Positions 49,924 to 59,931 of a stretch of DNA of 64,000 bases are shown here, piece after piece. A model generated the notes under the pieces. The model worked only from the letters and a program-made list of their open reading frames with translations. It searched no databases and was not told where the DNA came from. Source of the DNA: Bartonella tribocorum CIP 105476 (GTDB lineage Bacteria; Pseudomonadota; Alphaproteobacteria; Rhizobiales; Rhizobiaceae); NCBI RefSeq assembly GCF_000196435.1, contig NC_010161.1, positions 868,001 to 932,000 on the forward strand, in the 5' to 3' direction. Position 1 is the first letter of the stretch, and each line of letters starts with the position of its first letter. Position numbers and translations under genes: made by a program.

Positions 49924-50964
49924 ATGGCAGAACGACTTAAAAAAAATTCTGCGTCGGTAACGCACACTGCATTATCAAGCACCACGAAAAAAGCACCAAT
50001 AGCAGTTTTTACAAAAGAGGAAGAAATTGATGCCTATCGTGAAATGCTTTTAATTCGCCGTTTTGAAGAAAAAGCAGGACAACTTTATGGTATGGGGCTT
50101 ATTGGGGGATTTTGTCATCTTTATATTGGACAGGAAGCTGTTGTTATAGGAACATTAAAGGCAACAAAAGAAGGTGATCAAGTTATTACGTCTTACCGCG
50201 ATCATGGCCATATGTTAGCAGTTGGGATGAGCCCGCGTGGTGTCATGGCAGAATTAACGGGACGCCAAGGGGGATTTTCCAAAGGCAAAGGTGGCTCGAT
50301 GCATATGTTCTCTAAAGAAAAGAACTTTTATGGTGGACATGGTATTGTTGGTGCGCAGGTTCCCATAGGTTCAGGCTTGGCATTTTCGAATCAATATCTT
50401 GGTAAAGATAATGTGACATTGGTTTATTTTGGTGATGGTGCTGCAAATCAGGGGCAGGTTTACGAAAGTTTTAATATGGCTTCACTTTGGAAGCTGCCCG
50501 TTGTTTATATTATTGAAAACAACCAGTATGCTATGGGAACATCCGTTTCACGGGCATCTGCAGAAACTGATTTTTCTCGTCGTGGTCTTTCTTTTGAAAT
50601 TCCAGGTATTGTTGTTGACGGTATGGATGTTCGATCCGTAAAAGGCGCTGCTGATGAAGCAATTTCTTGGGCTCGTTCGGGTAAAGGGCCGATCATTCTT
50701 GATATGCAAACCTATCGTTATCGTGGTCATTCCATGTCTGACCCGGCAAAATATCGCTCTAAAGAAGAAGTCCAAAAAATAAAAGAGGAACACGATCCGA
50801 TTGATCAAGTAAGAAGTCGGATTCTTAAACAAAATTGGGCGAGCGAAGATGATTTTAAGTCTATTGAGAAAGAGGTCCGTGCAATTGTTGCTGATGCGGC
50901 GGATTTTGCACAAAGTGATCAAGAGCCAGATGCTTCTGAGCTCTACACTGATATTTTAGTTTGA
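49924..50964 (+). CDS. pdhA: Pyruvate dehydrogenase E1 component, alpha subunit
   Basis: The E1 alpha subunit binds thiamine diphosphate and decarboxylates pyruvate. The 346-residue protein has the TPP motif beginning GDGAANQG and ending ENNQYAMGT (about 168-203), and the [11 protein letters not shown] loop (about 263-273) typical of the subunit. It starts the pdhA-pdhB-pdhC-lpdA operon; 16 bp separate it from pdhB. Confidence 0.97.
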   Translation: MAERLKKNSASVTHTALSSTTKKAPIAVFTKEEEIDAYREMLLIRRFEEKAGQLYGMGLIGGFCHLYIGQEAVVIGTLKATKEGDQVITSYRDHGHMLAVGMSPRGVMAELTGRQGGFSKGKGGSMHMFSKEKNFYGGHGIVGAQVPIGSGLAFSNQYLGKDNVTLVYFGDGAANQGQVYESFNMASLWKLPVVYIIENNQYAMGTSVSRASAETDFSRRGLSFEIPGIVVDGMDVRSVKGAADEAISWARSGKGPIILDMQTYRYRGHSMSDPAKYRSKEEVQKIKEEHDPIDQVRSRILKQNWASEDDFKSIEKEVRAIVADAADFAQSDQEPDASELYTDILV

Positions 50965-50980
50965 TGCGAGGGAAGCAAGT

Positions 50981-52345
50981 ATGTCTATTGATATTTTGAT
51001 GCCGGCGCTTTCACCAACTATGGAAGAAGGTAAATTGTCTAAATGGCTCAAGAAAGAAGGTGATAAGGTTAGCTCTGGCGATGTTATTGCTGAAATTGAG
51101 ACGGATAAGGCGACAATGGAAGTAGAGGCTGTTGATGAAGGAACTCTTGGTAAAATTTTTGTGCCTGAAGGTTCTGAAGGCGTAAAGGTTAATAGTGTTA
51201 TTGCGGTTTTATTAGAAGAAGGTGAGCGTGCTGAGGATATTTCGCAACCTACAGATACAGCACAAGCCCCTAAAGCATCCTCCCCTTCTCTTTCCTTGTC
51301 AGTTCCGCAGTCTCCGACTTTTGCTATCCCTGCTGATTTTGATATTCCAGCGGGAACACAAATGGTGACAATGACAGTCCGTGAAGCGCTTAATCAGGCT
51401 TTGGCTGAAGAAATGCGGCGTGATGAAAAAGTTTTTCTCATGGGGGAAGAAGTTGCGCAATATCAAGGGGCCTATAAGGTTAGCCAAGGTTTGTTGGAAG
51501 AATTCGGAGAACGGCGCGTTATTGATACCCCCATTACAGAGCACGGCTTTGCTGGGTTGGCTGTTGGTGCTGCTTTTGGAGGGTTACGTCCTATTGTCGA
51601 GTTTATGACCTTTAATTTTGCCATGCAGGCAATGGATCAAATTATTAACTCAGCAGCCAAAACACGTTATATGTCTGGTGGACAAATGACGGCTCCTATG
51701 GTTTTCCGTGGTCCCAATGGTGCGGCAGCTCGTGTTGGTGCTCAACATTCTCAATGCTATGCTGCATGGTATAGTCATATACCAGGTCTGAAAGTTATCA
51801 TGCCTTATAGTGCAGCAGATGCAAAAGGTTTGCTAAAAGCTGCTATTCGTGATGATAATCCTGTTATCTTCCTTGAAAATGAGATTTTGTACGGGCATCA
51901 ATTTGAGGTTCCTCAACTCAATGATTTTATTTTGCCTATTGGTCGAGCGCGTATTCATAAGTCTGGACAAGATGTGACGATTGTTGCCTGTGGAATTGGA
52001 ATGCATTATGCTGTTCAAGCGTTACCAGAAATTGAGAAACTTGGTATTGACGTTGAATTAATTGATCTACGAACCATTCGTCCGATGGATCTTCCGACAA
52101 TTCTTTCTTCCGTTAAAAAAACGGGTCGTTTGATAACAATTGAAGAGGGTTTTCCTCAGTCATCTGTAGGAACTGAAATAGCAACACGTGTTATGCAGCA
52201 GGCTTTTGACTATCTTGATGCACCAATTGCGACGATTTCTGGTAAAGATGTTCCAATGCCTTATGCTGCTAATCTTGAGAAGTTGGCTTTGCCTGATACT
52301 GCTGAAATTATTGAGGCTGTTAAGGCTGTGACGTACAGAGCATAA
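50981..52345 (+). CDS. pdhB: Pyruvate dehydrogenase E1 component, beta subunit with lipoyl domain
   Basis: The 454-residue protein combines an N-terminal lipoyl domain (lipoyl lysine K43 in [10 protein letters not shown]), an Ala/Ser/Pro linker (about 85-125) and the E1 beta transketolase-like domain (from about 128, with [16 protein letters not shown]). A lipoyl domain on E1 beta is known in alphaproteobacteria. The domain closely resembles that of pdhC 1.4 kb downstream. It is 14 bp from pdhC. Confidence 0.97.
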   Translation: MSIDILMPALSPTMEEGKLSKWLKKEGDKVSSGDVIAEIETDKATMEVEAVDEGTLGKIFVPEGSEGVKVNSVIAVLLEEGERAEDISQPTDTAQAPKASSPSLSLSVPQSPTFAIPADFDIPAGTQMVTMTVREALNQALAEEMRRDEKVFLMGEEVAQYQGAYKVSQGLLEEFGERRVIDTPITEHGFAGLAVGAAFGGLRPIVEFMTFNFAMQAMDQIINSAAKTRYMSGGQMTAPMVFRGPNGAAARVGAQHSQCYAAWYSHIPGLKVIMPYSAADAKGLLKAAIRDDNPVIFLENEILYGHQFEVPQLNDFILPIGRARIHKSGQDVTIVACGIGMHYAVQALPEIEKLGIDVELIDLRTIRPMDLPTILSSVKKTGRLITIEEGFPQSSVGTEIATRVMQQAFDYLDAPIATISGKDVPMPYAANLEKLALPDTAEIIEAVKAVTYRA

Positions 52346-52359
52346 CGGAGGAAAGCACA

Positions 52360-53697
52360 ATGCCCATTAAAATTACAATGCCAGCGCTTTCCCCTACGAT
52401 GGAAGAGGGAAATTTAACAAAATGGAATATTAAGGAGGGCGATAAGGTTTCTTCTGGAGATGTTATTGCTGAAATTGAGACGGATAAAGCGACGATGGAA
52501 GTTGAGGCCGTTGATGAAGGTACGGTTGCCAAAATCGTTGTTCCTGCTGGAACACAAGGCGTTAAAGTGAATTCTTTGATTGTTGTTTTAGCAGAAGAAG
52601 GTGAAGAGTTAGCTGAAGCTGCAAAAGTTGTAGAAGAGACTTCTTCTTCTACAAGACAAGAATCAGAGGGCATAAAACAACCAGATTCTCTGAAGCCGAC
52701 GGACGCAAAGGGAGCAAAAATGTCTCATGAATCATCAGCTCAGCAATTAATACAGCAAGATAAAAAGAGGACTCGTCTTTTTGCCTCTCCTTTAGCGCGG
52801 CGATTAGCTTCTCAGGCAGGTCTTGATTTATCGCTTATTTCTGGGAGTGGTCCTCATGGACGTATTATTAAGTGCGATGTAGAAAAAGCTATGGGCGGTG
52901 ATATTTCTCAAGACTCGTCCCGGGTTGGAGAGGCAGCCGCAGCCGGTGTTTCTGACAAACAGATATTGCAACTCTTCAAAGAGGATGAATATATTTTCGC
53001 ACCCCATAATAATATGCGTAAAACGATCGCCACACGTTTGGTGGAATCAAAGCAAAGAGTTCCGCATTTCTATGTGACCGTAGATTGTGAACTTGATGCG
53101 CTATTAGCGTTGCGTACACAATTGAATGCTGCTGCTCCAATGGTTAAGACTCTGGAAGAAGCTAAGCCTACTTATAAGCTTTCTGTTAATGATATGGTCA
53201 TTAAAGCGGTTGCACTTTCTTTGAAAGCCGTTCCTGATGCGAACGTCTCTTGGCTTGAAGGTGGCATGCTTTATCATAAACATTGTGATGTTGGGGTTGC
53301 TGTTTCTGTTCCCAATGGATTAATTACGCCGATTATTCGCCATGCAGAGGAAAAGCCGTTATCGCTTATTTCCAAAGAGATGAAGGATTTTGCAAAGCGT
53401 GCGCGTGAACGCAAGTTAAAAATGGAAGAATATCAGGGGGGAACAACAGCTGTATCAAATATGGGGATGTATGGTGTAAAAAGTTTTTCTGCTATCCTTA
53501 ACCCACCACATGCGACGATTTTTGCGATTGGCGCAGGGGAGCAACGCGCCGTTGTTAAAAATGGTGCATTAGCCGTTGCAACAGTTATGTCGGTTACACT
53601 TTCTGTTGATCATCGTGCTGTTGATGGTGCTTTAGCAGCAGAGCTGGCACAAACTTTTAAGAAGATGATTGAAAATCCATTAGCAATGTTGGTTTGA
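52360..53697 (+). CDS. pdhC: Pyruvate dehydrogenase E2 (dihydrolipoyl acetyltransferase)
   Basis: E2 forms the core of the complex and transfers acetyl groups to CoA. The 445-residue protein has one lipoyl domain (K43), a peripheral-subunit binding domain (about 138-173, ASPLARRLA and SGSGPHGRI) and the catalytic acyltransferase domain ending with DHRAVDGA (about 417-424). Only one lipoyl domain is present, the second in the complex being on E1 beta. Confidence 0.97.
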   Translation: MPIKITMPALSPTMEEGNLTKWNIKEGDKVSSGDVIAEIETDKATMEVEAVDEGTVAKIVVPAGTQGVKVNSLIVVLAEEGEELAEAAKVVEETSSSTRQESEGIKQPDSLKPTDAKGAKMSHESSAQQLIQQDKKRTRLFASPLARRLASQAGLDLSLISGSGPHGRIIKCDVEKAMGGDISQDSSRVGEAAAAGVSDKQILQLFKEDEYIFAPHNNMRKTIATRLVESKQRVPHFYVTVDCELDALLALRTQLNAAAPMVKTLEEAKPTYKLSVNDMVIKAVALSLKAVPDANVSWLEGGMLYHKHCDVGVAVSVPNGLITPIIRHAEEKPLSLISKEMKDFAKRARERKLKMEEYQGGTTAVSNMGMYGVKSFSAILNPPHATIFAIGAGEQRAVVKNGALAVATVMSVTLSVDHRAVDGALAAELAQTFKKMIENPLAMLV

Positions 53698-53913
53698 ACG
53701 ATAGTTCTTCACGTAAATTATGAGCGTGTGTGTTAAGAGAGTAAAAGAGAATTTAAAAAGTTTGAAGAGGAATGCTATTGCTGTTTCTGGTTTGGGTAAA
53801 GCATTTATGTGAAGCATAGAGTAAAAAACATAAGATAAGTTTATCATGTTGGTTTTCAGTCTTAAGTTCAAAAAGTTCATATCCATTTTATATATATCCA
53901 TGGAGGAGTTACT
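53698..53913. other. Gap between pdhC and lpdA
   Basis: These 216 bp contain no gene. A strong GGAGG ribosome-binding site near 53902 precedes the GTG of lpdA. In many Rhizobiales a small hypothetical gene lies here; only eroded sequence is seen. Confidence 0.35.
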
Positions 53914-55374
53914 GTGGCAAATCTTTATGATGTAATTGTAATTGGATCAGGTCCAGGCGGATATGTAACCGCAATTCGTGCCGCGCAATGTGGCTTTAAG
54001 ACTGCAATTGTTGAGCGTGAACATCTGGGAGGGATTTGTTTAAATTGGGGATGTATTCCAACAAAGGCCCTTTTACGTTCGGCGGAAATGAAACATTTTG
54101 CTGAACATGCGAAGGATTATGGACTAAAAATTAATGGTTCAATTGAAGCAAACATCAAAGATGTTGTGACACGTTCACGCAGCGTTTCAGCACGTTTAAA
54201 TGCTGGTGTTGGTTTTTTAATGAAAAAAAACAAAATTGATATCATCTGGGGTGAAGCGAAGCTTACGAAAGAAGCAAAAGGAAACCAACCAGCGGAAATT
54301 ATGGTTTCTTCATCCTCCAAACCGGTTATGCAACCGCAAAATCCAATCCCTAAAGGAATATTAGGGAAGGGAACTTATCAAGCAAAGCACATCATTATTG
54401 CAACAGGAGCACGACCTCGTGTTCTTCCTGGTATTGAGCCAGATGGAAAGCTCATTTGGACTTATTTTGAAGCGATGATCCCGCCAGCAATGCCAAAATC
54501 GCTTTTGGTTATAGGGTCTGGGGCTATTGGTATTGAATTTGCTTCCTTTTATCGTGATATGGGCGCTGAGGTTACTGTTGTTGAAATGATGCCTCACATC
54601 ATGCCCGCTGAGGATATTGAAATTTCAACATTTGCTCGTAAACAGTTAGAGAAAAAAGGTTTACGTATTCTTTGCCAAGCAAAAGTAACAAAGGTTGAAA
54701 AAGCTTCCAATTCTGTGACAATACATATTGATGTTCAGGGCAAAACAGAAACAATGACTGTTGATCGTGTGATTTCCGCTGTTGGGGTGCAGGGTAATAT
54801 TGAGAATATCGGCTTAGAAGCGTTGGGTATAAAGACCGATCGTGGGTGTATTGTAACCGATGAATGGAGTTGGACAGGGATTACAGGTATTTATGCTATC
54901 GGTGATGTGGCTGGTCCTCCTATGTTAGCCCATAAAGCAGAAGAAGAAGGCGTGATATGCATTGAACACCTTGCAGGTTTGAAAAATACGCATCCACTTG
55001 ATAAAAGAAAAATTCCAGGGTGCACCTATTGCACACCGCAAGTTGCTTCTGTAGGTCTTTCAGAAGCAGCAGCAAAGGAAGCGGGTCATGATATACGTGT
55101 TGGTCGTTATTCTTTTTCCGCAAATGGCAAGGCAATTGCTTTGGGTGAAGATCAGGGGTTAGTAAAAACGATTTTTGATAAAAAAACAGGACAGCTTCTT
55201 GGCGCCCATATGGTAGGGGCGGAGGTAACAGAACTGATACAGGGTTTTGTTATTGCCATGAATCTGGAAACAACAGAGGAAGAATTAATGCATACTGTCT
55301 TTCCACATCCGACCTTATCGGAAATGATGAAAGAAAGTGTATTGGATGCTTATGGTCAAGTTTTAAACGCTTGA
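53914..55374 (+). CDS. lpdA: Dihydrolipoyl dehydrogenase (E3)
   Basis: E3 reoxidises the lipoyl group with FAD and NAD. The 486-residue protein has the FAD-binding GSGPGGY (11-17), the redox-active disulfide C42/C47 in GGICLNWGCIP, a second Rossmann motif (GSGAIGIEFAS, about 206-216) and the C-terminal dimer motif FPHPTLSE with the active-site His. It starts with GTG after GGAGG. Confidence 0.97.
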   Translation: MANLYDVIVIGSGPGGYVTAIRAAQCGFKTAIVEREHLGGICLNWGCIPTKALLRSAEMKHFAEHAKDYGLKINGSIEANIKDVVTRSRSVSARLNAGVGFLMKKNKIDIIWGEAKLTKEAKGNQPAEIMVSSSSKPVMQPQNPIPKGILGKGTYQAKHIIIATGARPRVLPGIEPDGKLIWTYFEAMIPPAMPKSLLVIGSGAIGIEFASFYRDMGAEVTVVEMMPHIMPAEDIEISTFARKQLEKKGLRILCQAKVTKVEKASNSVTIHIDVQGKTETMTVDRVISAVGVQGNIENIGLEALGIKTDRGCIVTDEWSWTGITGIYAIGDVAGPPMLAHKAEEEGVICIEHLAGLKNTHPLDKRKIPGCTYCTPQVASVGLSEAAAKEAGHDIRVGRYSFSANGKAIALGEDQGLVKTIFDKKTGQLLGAHMVGAEVTELIQGFVIAMNLETTEEELMHTVFPHPTLSEMMKESVLDAYGQVLNA

Positions 55375-55443
55375 TGATTTGGTTTTGAGTGAAAAATCTT
55401 ATATTTTTCATTGCGACTTCGTATTTATAAGGCAAAGGCTTAA

Positions 55444-56406
55444 ATGGTTACGGTTGTTGATAGAGTTACGAATAGACGTTTGCGTCATCCTGAAAAGGCA
55501 CATCGTCCGGATACAAGCGTTCAGAAAAAGCCGGATTGGATTCGTGTAAAAGCACCGACATCACCAGTTTATAAAGAAACGCATGGTATTGTCCGCACAC
55601 ATAAGTTAGTGACTGTCTGTGAAGAAGCAGGTTGTCCTAATATTGGTGAATGTTGGAGCCAGCGGCATGCCAGCTTTATGATTTTAGGTGAGATATGTAC
55701 ACGTGCGTGTGCTTTTTGTAATGTTGCAACAGGTATTCCGCTTGCCGTTGATGATGATGAGCCAGAACGTGTAGCTGATGCTGTTGCACGGATGGAATTA
55801 AAGCATGTTGTCATTACATCTGTTGATCGTGATGATCTTGCTGATGGTGGCGCTGAGCATTTTGCAAAAGTTATTTATGCGATTCGTCGAAAAGCGCCTA
55901 AAACGACAATTGAAGTTTTGACACCTGACTTTCGTCATAAGGATGGTGCTTTAGAAGTTGTCGTTGCTGCTAAGCCTGATGTTTTTAATCATAACTTAGA
56001 AACAGTTCCTTCTAAATATTTGAAGGTTCGTCCAGGAGCGCGTTATTTCCATTCAATTCGACTGTTACAACGCGTTAAAGAACTTGATCCAACAATTTTC
56101 ACAAAATCAGGAATTATGGTTGGCCTTGGAGAGGAACGAAATGAAATTCTGCAATTGATGGATGATTTACGTACTGCTGATGTGGACTTTATGACAATTG
56201 GACAATATTTGCAGCCTACGCGAAAACATCATCCAGTTATTCGTTTTGTGCCTCCTGAAGAGTTTGAATCTTTTGCCAAAATTGGTAAAGTAAAAGGGTT
56301 TTTACATATGGCTTCCAATCCTCTGACGCGTTCATCTCATCATGCAGGAGATGATTTTGCCATTTTGCAAAAAGCGCGTGATGAAAAATTTGCCTTACAG
56401 AGATAA
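55444..56406 (+). CDS. lipA: Lipoyl synthase
   Basis: LipA is a radical-SAM enzyme that inserts sulfur into octanoyl groups on lipoyl domains such as those of pdhB and pdhC upstream. Both iron-sulfur clusters have their ligands: C59, C64 and C70 for the auxiliary cluster ([12 protein letters not shown]) and C85, C89 and C92 for the radical-SAM cluster (CTRACAFC). The 320-residue length is standard. The next gene starts 2 bp after its stop. Confidence 0.98.
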   Translation: MVTVVDRVTNRRLRHPEKAHRPDTSVQKKPDWIRVKAPTSPVYKETHGIVRTHKLVTVCEEAGCPNIGECWSQRHASFMILGEICTRACAFCNVATGIPLAVDDDEPERVADAVARMELKHVVITSVDRDDLADGGAEHFAKVIYAIRRKAPKTTIEVLTPDFRHKDGALEVVVAAKPDVFNHNLETVPSKYLKVRPGARYFHSIRLLQRVKELDPTIFTKSGIMVGLGEERNEILQLMDDLRTADVDFMTIGQYLQPTRKHHPVIRFVPPEEFESFAKIGKVKGFLHMASNPLTRSSHHAGDDFAILQKARDEKFALQR

Positions 56407-56408
56407 TT

Positions 56409-56870
56409 ATGCCAACTTTTTCAACACATCGGCAAGTTGCCCATAGTGCTCGTGAGATGTTTGATCTTGTGTCAGATATTGAATGTTATCCTGAGTTTTT
56501 ACCCATGTGTGAGGCTTTAAGAATACGTTCTCGCAAAGAATGTGAGGAAAAGACATTGCTTCTTGCAGATATGACCGTTGGTTATAAGGTTATTCGAGAG
56601 ACATTTACGACCCAAGTTTTTCTTCAGCCCCAAAAAGGTTTGATAGAGGTTAACTATATTGACGGTCCATTTAAATATCTTGAAAATCGTTGGATTTTTC
56701 ATAATATTAAAAATACTCATGCATGTAATGTAGAATTTTTCATTGATTATGAATTTAAAAGTAAAATACTTGGACGTGTAATGGGCTCAATGTTTGATAT
56801 TGCGTTTCGTAAATTTACCGATGCTTTTGAAAAGCGTGCTCATCAGATTTATGGTTCTGCAATAACATAA
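56409..56870 (+). CDS. RatA / COQ10-type START-domain protein
   Basis: The 153-residue protein is a single polyketide-cyclase/START-like domain opening TFSTHRQVAHSAREMFDLVSDIE, given here in parts: THRQVAHSA then MFDLVSDIE and YPEFLP. Family members bind ubiquinone (COQ10) or were named RatA after an anti-ribosome activity in E. coli. In alphaproteobacteria the gene next to lipA probably supports respiration. Quinone binding is inferred. Confidence 0.85.
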   Translation: MPTFSTHRQVAHSAREMFDLVSDIECYPEFLPMCEALRIRSRKECEEKTLLLADMTVGYKVIRETFTTQVFLQPQKGLIEVNYIDGPFKYLENRWIFHNIKNTHACNVEFFIDYEFKSKILGRVMGSMFDIAFRKFTDAFEKRAHQIYGSAIT

Positions 56871-57005
56871 TCTATTCTGTTATTTTTTAACAAGACACAT
56901 TGTTTATAAAGGCGTAAAGATGAAAACCGATTTCCATCTTTATAATTTCTTTCTTTTTTAGGGCACATCCTTTAAACAGAACATCACAATAGAATTAGAA
57001 AAGAT

Positions 57006-57300
57006 GTTGATTTATAATGATAATCTAGCGTTATTGATGTTGAATTAAAACTCTTAATACCGTTTCTCTCGTTCCAAGTCTGTTTTTATGTTGAATCAAT
57101 CAAAACCACTTTCTTGCACGTTACAAGTGGGGAGAGCCGTGTGGATAAAAAACTATTAAAGAAAGGAATGTTATGCCTTTTATGAACGGTCTCAAGTGCC
57201 TAGGGTTATCGTCATATTGGGAGCTGACAAAGTGTGTGATGATGTTGGCTTGTGTTACATATTCATGGGCTTTGCTTTAAAGAAATATCTCTCAGCACAA
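57006..57300 (+). repeat. Dispersed integrase-leader repeat, copy H
   Basis: A full leader runs from GTTGATTTATAATGATAAT to AAAGAAAGGAATGTTATGCC, then the integrase start region to GTGTGTGATGATGTTGGCTT. After an internal deletion, a further piece (ATGGGCTTTGCTTTAAAGAA) corresponds to the later EMGLG...LK part of copy A. It lies in the gap between the RatA-like gene and pncC. Confidence 0.7.
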
Positions 57301-57379
57301 GTTATACCCATTTCACGGCAGCGCTTATAAATAGTATAAAACCCCTGTAAAAGTGTATAAAATCTATTGTGCACTCCAT

Positions 57380-57545
57380 TGACACTTATGAAGAAGTGAG
57401 TCTGCACTAAATTGGTTATCTCTTAGATGTTGCAACAGTTTTCCCTGCTTGTAACGTGCAAGAGACGAGTGGTTTTGTTTGTTTCAACATAAACAGGACA
57501 GGAGATAATCTTATGATATTTAGATCTTTCATTTCTAAGTTGGGA
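57380..57545 (-). repeat. Dispersed integrase-leader repeat, copy I, opposite to H
   Basis: On the minus strand, TGTTTATGTTGAAACAAACA, AAAACCACTCGTCTCTTGCA and CGTTACAAGCAGGG match the leader of copy H at the same relative positions. The outer leader and the integrase start are weaker. H and I face each other across about 80 bp. Confidence 0.65.
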
Positions 57546-57626
57546 GATAATAAATTATTTTTTTCAAGATACTGATGATTATGGACTCCTCTGAGGAACA
57601 GAGAGTTTTGAAATTGATATGGAAAT

Positions 57627-58115
57627 TCAGTGAAGTCGTTCCAGAATCATTTGAAAAGCATTTTCAACAGTTGCATGGCGGATAGCCTTGCGATCAAGAT
57701 GACCAAAGTGCATTTCTTTGTGCACGGGGGAGTGATTTTTGTAAGCAACTGCGCAATGCACAAGTCCTACAGGTTTGTTCAGACTTGCACCTCCTGGACC
57801 AGCAATTCCTGTTACAGAAACTGCAATGTCAGCTTGTGAATGTTTTAATCCGCCCTCAGCCATTGCAAGAGCAACTTCTTTTGAAACGGCACCATAGGTT
57901 TTTATAAGTTCAGCACACACGCTAACAAGGCGCATTTTGGATTCATTGGAATAAACAACAAATCCACAATCGAGGACATCTGACGATCCTGCAATATTTG
58001 TGAGGCTTGCAGCAATGAGTCCTCCTGTACAAGACTCGACAGTTGTTAACAATAAACTCTTTTGGCGACAGGCATTAAGAACTTCACGCGCTTGTTTTTC
58101 ATAAAAATATGTCAT
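57627..58115 (-). CDS. pncC: Nicotinamide-nucleotide amidase (CinA C-terminal domain)
   Basis: PncC converts nicotinamide mononucleotide to nicotinate mononucleotide in pyridine nucleotide salvage. The 162-residue protein is a stand-alone CinA C-terminal domain with ESCTGGLIAASLT (about 27-39) and VTGIAGPGG (about 100-108). The N-terminal CinA domain is absent, as in many alphaproteobacteria. It overlaps ispDF by 4 bp (ATGA). Confidence 0.92.
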   Translation of the reverse strand: MTYFYEKQAREVLNACRQKSLLLTTVESCTGGLIAASLTNIAGSSDVLDCGFVVYSNESKMRLVSVCAELIKTYGAVSKEVALAMAEGGLKHSQADIAVSVTGIAGPGGASLNKPVGLVHCAVAYKNHSPVHKEMHFGHLDRKAIRHATVENAFQMILERLH

Positions 58116-59308
58116 TGGGGAATTTCTCCTGGATAAAGAACACTTGCTGTTGCCAAAGCTGCAATGCCTTCGCCACGACCAATAAATCCGAGCCTTTCAT
58201 TTGTTGTTGCTTTGATAGAGATTCGGTCCGGTGTTATTGCAAGTATTGTCATAAGATTTTCTATCATAGCATGACGATAGGGACCAATTTTAGGGTTTTC
58301 TGCGATAACTGTGATATCAACATTGGCAATACGCCCTCCTGCTTGTTTTAGAAGGCTAAGAGCATGACGGAGAAAAATTTCTGATGAGACATTTTTCCAT
58401 TGGGGATCAGAAGGAGGAAAATGTGTACCGATATCTCCTGCACCTCTGGTTGCAAGAAGAGCGTCTGTTAATGCATGAAGAGCGACATCCGCATCAGAGT
58501 GTCCATTTAATTTTTTATGAAAAGGGATTCTTATACCACATAATATAAGAAAATCCCCTTCTTCGAAAGAATGAACATCATAACCATTGCCAACACGGAT
58601 ATCAGGGAACATTTGCATTTTTTTCTGGAGATATAAATGGGCGGTATCAAAATCTTTGTGCCATGTGATTTTTATATTATGAGGATCACCTGGAATGGTG
58701 CGCATAGGGAGACCAAACCATTCGGCAATTGCACAATCATCAGTGAAATCTTCTTTACAAACTCTTTTTGCTTGTTTATGGGCCGCTAAGATAGGTTCAA
58801 AGGGAAAACACTGTGGCGTTTGTGCACTATAAAGATGGGTACGGGGAATTGTTTCTAAAACATACTGGTGATTGACGCGTTTAAGGGTATCAGAGATGGG
58901 CAGAACAGGAAGAACGCCTTCTTGAGGTGTGAGAGTGTTATGAATATTATCAAGGAGCTCATTTTCGATAAAGGGACGTGCACCATCATGAATATGCACA
59001 TATTGGGGATTGAATTTTTTAAGTGCCTGAAGCCCATGTAAGGTAGAGATTTGACGCGTACTGCCTCCTTCAACGATAATAAAGCGCTCTTTAAATTCGG
59101 CGAGTGCTTGTTCACAGATTTGGCGATCTTCTGGATGAATAACAAGGATAATTGTTGTGATAGCGGGATGCCGCAAAAAACGGCACACGGTATGATAAAT
59201 AATCGGCTTTTTTCCTAGAAGCCGATATTGTTTTGGAATTTTATGAGGAGATCCTGCTCTTTCACCACGTCCAGCGGCTAATATTATTGCTGCAATAGAA
59301 ATACTCAA
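58112..59308 (-). CDS. ispDF: Bifunctional IspD/IspF isoprenoid enzyme
   Basis: The fused protein carries two steps of the MEP pathway: IspD (CTP-dependent cytidylyltransferase, about 1-230; AAIILAAGRGERAGSPHK and the CDP site near TPQCF) and IspF (MECDP synthase, from about 236; GNGYDVHSF metal site and NGHSDADVALHALTDALL). The fusion is typical of alphaproteobacteria. In many Rhizobiales dusB-ntrB-ntrC lie next to it; here rirA and ntrYX do. Confidence 0.97.
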   Translation of the reverse strand: MSISIAAIILAAGRGERAGSPHKIPKQYRLLGKKPIIYHTVCRFLRHPAITTIILVIHPEDRQICEQALAEFKERFIIVEGGSTRQISTLHGLQALKKFNPQYVHIHDGARPFIENELLDNIHNTLTPQEGVLPVLPISDTLKRVNHQYVLETIPRTHLYSAQTPQCFPFEPILAAHKQAKRVCKEDFTDDCAIAEWFGLPMRTIPGDPHNIKITWHKDFDTAHLYLQKKMQMFPDIRVGNGYDVHSFEEGDFLILCGIRIPFHKKLNGHSDADVALHALTDALLATRGAGDIGTHFPPSDPQWKNVSSEIFLRHALSLLKQAGGRIANVDITVIAENPKIGPYRHAMIENLMTILAITPDRISIKATTNERLGFIGRGEGIAALATASVLYPGEIPQ

Positions 59309-59331
59309 TCTCCTTATTTTATAACTTTAGT

Positions 59332-59766
59332 TTATTGTTTATTAACTTTAAAATGATTGTGAAAGGACGGTCGTTGTAGATCAGCAAGGGATATCACGGA
59401 TAACACATCAAAAAAAGCACTTAATGCTTTTTGAAGTGCGATATTTAAACTACAAAAATCGATCAATGGGCAAGTAGGTTCTGCATTATCGAAACATTCT
59501 GCGAGAGAAAAGTTATCTTCTGTTACTTTCAAAACATCAGCAACAGAAATCTCTGTTGCCGGTTTAGCCAATTTAACACCACCATTGCGTCCACGCACTG
59601 TTTGTATAAAGCCTGCTTGAACAAGCGGTTGAAGGATTTTAAATAAAAAAAGCTCTGAAACAGCATACGCTTTAGCAATTTCTGAAACACGACTGAGTGA
59701 TCCCTGATTATCTGCGCAATACATGAGCATTCGAAGAGCATAATTTGTTTGTTTTGTTAATCGCAT
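59332..59766 (-). CDS. rirA: Rrf2-family iron-responsive regulator RirA
   Basis: RirA is an iron-sulfur-sensing repressor that controls iron uptake in Rhizobiales. The 144-residue protein has the N-terminal winged helix (MRLTKQTNYALRML) and three cysteines at 91, 99 and 105 (ECF, CPL, FC), the same positions known as cluster ligands in rhizobial RirA. The recognition-helix region SELFLFKILQPL matches RirA. It is divergent from ntrY with a short shared promoter region, so autoregulation or control of ntrY is possible. Confidence 0.92.
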   Translation of the reverse strand: MRLTKQTNYALRMLMYCADNQGSLSRVSEIAKAYAVSELFLFKILQPLVQAGFIQTVRGRNGGVKLAKPATEISVADVLKVTEDNFSLAECFDNAEPTCPLIDFCSLNIALQKALSAFFDVLSVISLADLQRPSFHNHFKVNKQ

Positions 59767-59931
59767 CGCATTTCCTTTGTAAAGTATCGTCGAGCGCAGT
59801 TTATTTTAAAGATATTTTGCGAAATGAAGAAGTCCTTTATTTATTTGCTCTATTTTAAATGGAGTATTATTATTGTCAATTTTTGTCACAAAAGGTTATA
59901 TGAGAATAATGGGATAAGGATCTGTAAGCTT
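59767..59931. promoter_or_regulatory. Divergent promoter region rirA / ntrY
   Basis: 165 bp of AT-rich sequence between two divergent genes. I could not identify a clear RirA operator. AAGGA at 59916-59920 precedes the ntrY ATG. Confidence 0.4.

Noticed and set aside
59824..59931. Longer N-terminus of NtrY
   Set aside because: No ribosome-binding site precedes it, and the frame is more like noncoding AT-rich DNA; ATG 59932 has AAGGA upstream.
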